From contig NZ_QVNQ01000001.1 in the NCBI RefSeq assembly GCF_003432485.1, forward strand, positions 310,001-374,000: DNA of 64,000 nt, in the 5' to 3' direction. This DNA comes from Actinomadura spongiicola (lineage in GTDB: Bacteria > Actinomycetota > Actinomycetes > Streptosporangiales > Streptosporangiaceae). A program made the position numbers and the translations under genes. The stretch's first letter is position 1; each line of letters opens with the position of its first letter. Under the pieces are notes generated by a model, which saw nothing but the letters and a program-made list of their open reading frames with translations, had not been told where the DNA came from and made no database searches. Shown here in pieces: positions 60,124 through 64,000 of the stretch.

Positions 60124-60672
60124 CCCAAGGCGGACCCACCCCCACCAGGAGCACCACACCCCACCTTCACCGCCCCAACAACCCCCACAACGCAAAACGA
60201 AGAAGGCTCACCCCCAGCCGTCACGCGCATGCCGCACCGCCCGGACACGCCACGCCGCTGAGACGCCACTACCTCAGAGCGCCACGGCAACCACGCGACA
60301 ACCCCACTGCCGTAGACACAGCACTGGGACGTGGTCAGCCTTCGAGACGCAACTGCCTCAGCCCGCTACAGCAACCACGCGACGACCCCGGCCGTTGCGA
60401 TCGCGTCCGAAGGCAGGTGCGAGCGAAGCGAGAACCTGATCGCGCAGCGAGCCGCAAGGCGAGCCGGAGCGATGCAGCGATCGCACGCAGTGCACGACGA
60501 TGGAGGGCGCCCAGCGCCCGAAGGAGGAGTGCACTGCAATAAGCACGAGGGCTTCCGCCACTCGGGGGCAATGGCGGAAGCCCTCGTTATGGTCTTCGTC
60601 ACGGCGCCCTAGGACGTTACGGATTTGAACAGAAATTTTCAGATCTTCCGTAGCGCCGGACGAACGCCCAGG
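60124..60672. other. intergenic stretch with structured repeat DNA between pabA and pknB
   Basis: About 549 bases. The first 260 are C-rich with no gene. From 60400 there is a dense run of GCGAGCGAAGCGAG-type sequence. GCAGTGCAC (60487-60495) and GTGCACTGC (60529-60537) pair around an inner GGGCGC (60505-60510)/GCGCCC (60514-60519) hairpin. The pknB terminator follows at 60545. No coding frame is convincing. Confidence 0.5.
60545..60587 (-). terminator. terminator of the pknB operon
   Basis: ACGAGGGCTTCCGCCA (60545-60560) pairs perfectly with TGGCGGAAGCCCTCGT (60572-60587), loop 11 bases. It lies 85 bases past the pknB stop on the minus strand. Confidence 0.85.
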
Positions 60673-62490
60673 TCAGCCTCCTCCTCCGCCCCCGGGTGGC
60701 CAGGGGAGGTTGGAGTTCGGGGGGCCGGTCGGGCCGTCGGTCGGGGGCGGTTGTTGTTCCTGCGCCACGAAGATGGTGACGGTCTCGCCGGGGGCGACGG
60801 TCGCGTCCGGGGTCGGCTGCTGGTCGAAGACGAAGCCGGGGGCGACGGACTTCTCCGGCGGGGGCGGGCCCTTCTGGACCTTGCACTTCAGGCCGAGGCG
60901 GGCGAGTTTGCCGCAGGCCGCGCGTTCGCTGTTGTTGAAGAGGTCCGGCACCTTGAGGTTGGTGGGGCCGTTGGAGACGACCACGGTGATGGTCGCGCCC
61001 TTGGGTTCCTTGGAGCCGCCGGCCGGATTGGTGCTGACGACGGTGCCGCGTGGGACGTTGTCGTTCGACTCGACCTTCTTTTCGACGTCGAAGCCGCTCT
61101 TCAGCAGTAGGGCCTTGGCGGCCGCGTACGGTTTGCCGGTCACGTCGGGGACTTCGACGTCGTCGGGGGGCTTGGGGCCGTTGGAGACGATCAGCGTCAC
61201 CGCTGCGCCCTTGGCCGCGTTGGTTCCGGGCTCGGGGGTGGAACTGATGACGTAGCCGCGCTTGATGTCGTCGTCGTATTTCTTCTCCGGGTCGCCGACC
61301 GTGAAGCCGAGCTTGGTGAGTTCGGCGGTGGCGTCCTGCGCGGAAACGTTGACGATGCTCTGCGGGATGGCGACCTGTTCGGTCTTGCTGCCTTCGCCGC
61401 CGCTCAACATCCAGCCGATGAGGGCGGCCCCGCCGATGAACAGGACGGCGAGGCCGACCCACAGTGCGGCCTTCTTGCCTCCGCCGCCGCGTTCGGGCTG
61501 GTCGTCGTCGTACCGGACGGGCGGCAGGCCGTAGTCGTCGGGTGGGCGCCGCACCTGGGTGTGCGCGGGGCCGGGGTATCCGCCCATGACCTGGGTGCCG
61601 TGGGGCTGGGCGCCCATCAGCATCGTGGACGCGGCCGTGGACGCCACCGGCTGGCCCTGGAGGACGCGCTGGAGCTCCTGCCGGAACTCCGTCGCGTTCT
61701 GGTAGCGGTGGTCGGCCTCCTTCGCCATGGCCTTCAGCACGATCGCGTCGGCCCACTGCGGAATCTGCGGGTCGACCTGCGACGGCGGGACGGGTTCCTC
61801 CCGGACGTGCTGGTAGGCGATGGCGACGGGGGAGTCACCGGTGAACGGCGGTTTGCCGGTGAGCAGTTCGTACAGGACGCAGCCCGTCGAGTAGATGTCG
61901 CTGCGGGCGTCGACGCGTTCGCCGCGCGCCTGCTCTGGTGACAGGTACTGCGCCGTACCGATCACCTGCGCGGTCTGGGTCATCGTGGCGGCGGAGTCCG
62001 CCATGGCGCGGGCGATGCCGAAGTCCATGACCTTGACTTCGTGCTGCCGGGTCAGCATCACGTTCGCCGGTTTGATGTCGCGGTGGACGATCCCGCCGCG
62101 GTGGCTGTAGTCGAGGGCCCTGAGGATGCCGTCGGTGACCTCCAGGGCCTTCTCCGGAAGCAGCGCGCGGTTCTCTCTGAGCAGGTCGCGCAGCGTGCTT
62201 CCGTCCACGTACTCCATGACGATGTACGGGATGGAGGTTTCGCCGATCATGTCTTCGCCGGTGTCGTACACGGCGATGACGGAGGGGTGGTTCAAGGACG
62301 CCGCCGACTGGGCCTCACGGCGGAACCGGGCCTGGAACGTGTGGTCGCGGGCCAGGTCGGATCGCAGCGTCTTGACCGCGACGACGCGATCGAGGCGCAG
62401 GTCACGGGCACGGTAGACCTCGGCCATGCCGCCTCGCCCGATCACCGTATCGAGCTCGTAGCGGCCGCCGAGCAGCCGAGGTTGACTCAT
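60673..62490 (-). CDS. pknB: Ser/Thr protein kinase PknB with PASTA domains
   Basis: A 605-residue transmembrane kinase. The cytoplasmic kinase domain has GRGGMAEVY, Lys40 (VVAVKTL), HRDIKPANVM, DFGIARAM and GTAQYLSPEQA. A single transmembrane segment (AALWVGLAVLFIGGAALIGW) follows a Pro-rich juxtamembrane part. Outside are three PASTA domains (beginning VAIPQSIVN, VEVPDVTGKP and LKVPDLFNN), and a Gly/Pro tail. PknB senses wall precursors and controls division. It lies 22 bases after pknA on the minus strand. ATG 62490 is preceded by AGGGAAAG. Confidence 0.96.
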   Translation of the reverse strand: MSQPRLLGGRYELDTVIGRGGMAEVYRARDLRLDRVVAVKTLRSDLARDHTFQARFRREAQSAASLNHPSVIAVYDTGEDMIGETSIPYIVMEYVDGSTLRDLLRENRALLPEKALEVTDGILRALDYSHRGGIVHRDIKPANVMLTRQHEVKVMDFGIARAMADSAATMTQTAQVIGTAQYLSPEQARGERVDARSDIYSTGCVLYELLTGKPPFTGDSPVAIAYQHVREEPVPPSQVDPQIPQWADAIVLKAMAKEADHRYQNATEFRQELQRVLQGQPVASTAASTMLMGAQPHGTQVMGGYPGPAHTQVRRPPDDYGLPPVRYDDDQPERGGGGKKAALWVGLAVLFIGGAALIGWMLSGGEGSKTEQVAIPQSIVNVSAQDATAELTKLGFTVGDPEKKYDDDIKRGYVISSTPEPGTNAAKGAAVTLIVSNGPKPPDDVEVPDVTGKPYAAAKALLLKSGFDVEKKVESNDNVPRGTVVSTNPAGGSKEPKGATITVVVSNGPTNLKVPDLFNNSERAACGKLARLGLKCKVQKGPPPPEKSVAPGFVFDQQPTPDATVAPGETVTIFVAQEQQPPPTDGPTGPPNSNLPWPPGGGGGG

Positions 62491-62512
62491 ATGCGCACTT
62501 TCCCTCGTACGT

Positions 62513-63919
62513 CTACACCTTGTCTCCTGAACCTAGCTTCCCGCTCTCGGTGGGAGAGGGATCCGGGCTCGGAGTTGACGGAGTCCTGGGGTTCTCCGGC
62601 AGGGTGGGTGTCGGCTCGGGGGCGGTGGGGGTCGCCCCGGGTGGTTTCGTGGGTGTCCTCTGTGTAGGGGACGCTTCGGTCGTCTCCGGCGTTGACGGAC
62701 GGATCCTACGCGTCGGTTGCCGTGGCATGACAGTCGGCCTGGGTGTGGTACGTGACCAGTGTCGCGCCGCGCCGCCCGGGGAGGCGGCCGGGTTGTCGAA
62801 GGTTCCGTCGCCGACCGGTCGTGTGGCGGGTGCGCCGGGCGGCTCGTGCTTGTTCTCGCTGAAACCGGTGTATCCGCGCCACAGCGATCCGGCCATGACG
62901 ACGCACACAACCAGCAGGACCGCCGCCACCGACGTGTACGTCATCACCGGTCGCCCGCTGAGTCGGTGCTGTCCGCGCCACGGCCTCGAAGCGAGGTTAT
63001 CCCTCGCGTCGGACGCGTCAAATCCAGACAAAGGGGTTGATTGGGCAACAAGGGTGGGTCGTGAGCGCCGGCCGCCCACATCGACCCGGGGTATCCGGCC
63101 CGTGGCGAGGCTCGCCCGGATCTCCAGCGCCCGTTCGGCGACGGTCGCCGCGTCGGCCGGACGATCCGTGGGCCGCTTCGCCAGCATCTCCATGATCAGG
63201 TCACGGGCCGCCACGGGGATCCGCCCCGGCAGCTCCGCGGGCGCCTCCCTGACATGCCGCAGCGCGACCTCCACCGGGGTGGAACCGTCGAACGGAGGCG
63301 CTCCCGTCAGGCACTCGTACGCGACCACGCCCAGCGAGTACAGGTCGGCGGCCGGGGACAGCTCCAGGCCCTGCGCCTGCTCCGGCGAGATGTAGTGCGC
63401 CGTCCCCATGACCATCCCGGTCGCGGTCTGCGACGCCGCGGCCAGTTGCCGCGCGATTCCGAAGTCGGTGATCTTCAGGATGCCGTCGGGGGACACCATC
63501 AGGTTCGCGGGCTTCACGTCGCGGTGCACGACGCCCGCCCGGTGCGCGACGGTCAACGCCCGGCCCGCCTGGGCCAGCAGGTCCAGGACGGCCTCCAGTG
63601 GCAGCCCGCCGTCCCGCGCGAGGATCCTGTCCAGCGGCTCGCCCGCCACCAGTTCCATCACCAGGAACGCCCGGTCGTCCTGCTCGCCGAAGTCGAAGGC
63701 ACGTGCGATCCCGGGGTGCCGCAGCTCCGCCGCGAACCGTGCCTCCGCGGCGAACCGTCCACGCGCCGTCGCGTCCGACCCGAACTCGCGCCGCAGCAGC
63801 TTCACCGCCACCAGACGTCCCGTCGCGTCATCGGACGCACGCCAGACCTCGCCCATCCCGCCGACCGCCAGCCGCTCGAGCAGCCGGTAGCGACCGTGTA
63901 GGACGAGGCCCCCGTTCAC
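62513..63919 (-). CDS. pknA: Ser/Thr protein kinase, PknA type
   Basis: A 468-residue membrane kinase without PASTA domains. The kinase domain has VGGMGEVW, ATP-binding Lys in VAVKLLRR, HRDVKPANLM, DFGIARQL and GTAHYISPEQA. A transmembrane segment (SVAAVLLVVCVVMAGSLW) is followed by a long extracellular Pro/Thr-rich tail. PknA works with PknB in growth and division control. The GTG 63919 overlaps the pbpA stop (GTGA), so the genes form one operon, pbpA-pknA-pknB. Confidence 0.94.
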   Translation of the reverse strand: MNGGLVLHGRYRLLERLAVGGMGEVWRASDDATGRLVAVKLLRREFGSDATARGRFAAEARFAAELRHPGIARAFDFGEQDDRAFLVMELVAGEPLDRILARDGGLPLEAVLDLLAQAGRALTVAHRAGVVHRDVKPANLMVSPDGILKITDFGIARQLAAASQTATGMVMGTAHYISPEQAQGLELSPAADLYSLGVVAYECLTGAPPFDGSTPVEVALRHVREAPAELPGRIPVAARDLIMEMLAKRPTDRPADAATVAERALEIRASLATGRIPRVDVGGRRSRPTLVAQSTPLSGFDASDARDNLASRPWRGQHRLSGRPVMTYTSVAAVLLVVCVVMAGSLWRGYTGFSENKHEPPGAPATRPVGDGTFDNPAASPGGAARHWSRTTPRPTVMPRQPTRRIRPSTPETTEASPTQRTPTKPPGATPTAPEPTPTLPENPRTPSTPSPDPSPTESGKLGSGDKV

Positions 63920-64000
63920 TTCTTCAACACCTTGGCCATGATCGCCGCGGCGATCGGTCCGGCGTTGGCCGCGCCGTCGCCGGGGCCCTCGGTCGCCACG
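63916..64000 (-). CDS. pbpA: penicillin-binding protein, C-terminal end (PbpA-like)
   Basis: The minus strand at the window edge reads VATEGPGDGAANAGPIAAAIMAKVLKK and a stop (63916-63918). This matches the end of class B transpeptidase PbpA, where ATEGPGDGAANAGPIAA-type tails are followed by AIM. The gene continues outside the window to the right. Its stop overlaps the pknA start. The conserved order rodA-pbpA-pknA-pknB supports the call. Confidence 0.75.
   Translation of the reverse strand, partial: VATEGPGDGAANAGPIAAAIMAKVLKK

Overview
The window looks like the replication-origin side of a high-GC (about 70% by eye) actinobacterial chromosome, most likely Streptosporangiales such as Thermomonosporaceae/Actinomadura (an inference from gene order, GTG/TTG starts and protein style). 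Two conserved blocks frame it. The left block (1-10.1 kb) reads dnaN (3' end), gnd, recF, dciA, gyrB, gyrA, a DUF3566 membrane protein and tRNA-Ile(GAT). The right block (56-64 kb) reads ppiA, rhomboid protease, crgA, DUF881, class E sortase, a small membrane protein, pabA, and on the opposite strand pbpA-pknA-pknB. Related actinobacteria carry these blocks close together; here about 46 kb of accessory DNA separates them.

The accessory part begins with tRNA relics, a decayed lipoprotein, a secreted protein and a gene-free stretch (12.08-12.65 kb) dense in DnaA boxes, three of them perfect TTATCCACA. It continues with VOC, AraC, EamA and M64 peptidase genes, the DLW-39 microprotein, a HAD hydrolase and a small regulatory cluster (GntR/UTRA repressor, RsbW-like ATP-binding protein and four small ORFs). 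tRNA-Ala(TGC), normally next to tRNA-Ile, sits at 23.75 kb.

The most striking locus is 25.3-41.2 kb. Eight co-directional, mostly start/stop-overlapping genes encode a double-AAA+ Clp-like ATPase (first ATP site degenerate, second intact), a Ser/Thr kinase, two TPR or helical proteins (one with a minisatellite-encoded pentapeptide tract), a J-like protein without HPD, a GrpE-like protein, an 878-residue Hsp70 and a zinc-ribbon/TPR protein. Convergent to them lies a two-gene operon for an EACC1-like protein and a CHAT (caspase-like) protease. The CHAT protease and the AAA+ ATPase each appear to carry four ClpN-like helical repeats. I read this as a chaperone-gated, kinase-controlled protease conflict or immunity system; the role is inference.

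Further right are a zinc-ribbon/ferredoxin-like small gene pair, a decaying toxin-antitoxin pair (PIN-like toxin, frameshifted antitoxin), the cytochrome bd operon cydABDC preceded by BlaI/MecI-like operators, a secreted trypsin-like protease, a phosphatase-like protein that has lost its active-site loop, a GlxA-type regulator, a rhodanese and a DEAD-box helicase whose 3' end is followed by two degenerate tandem copies of itself. Many genes overlap by ATGA/GTGA, so tight operons are common. Several stem-loop terminators and a second perfect DnaA box near crgA are also marked.
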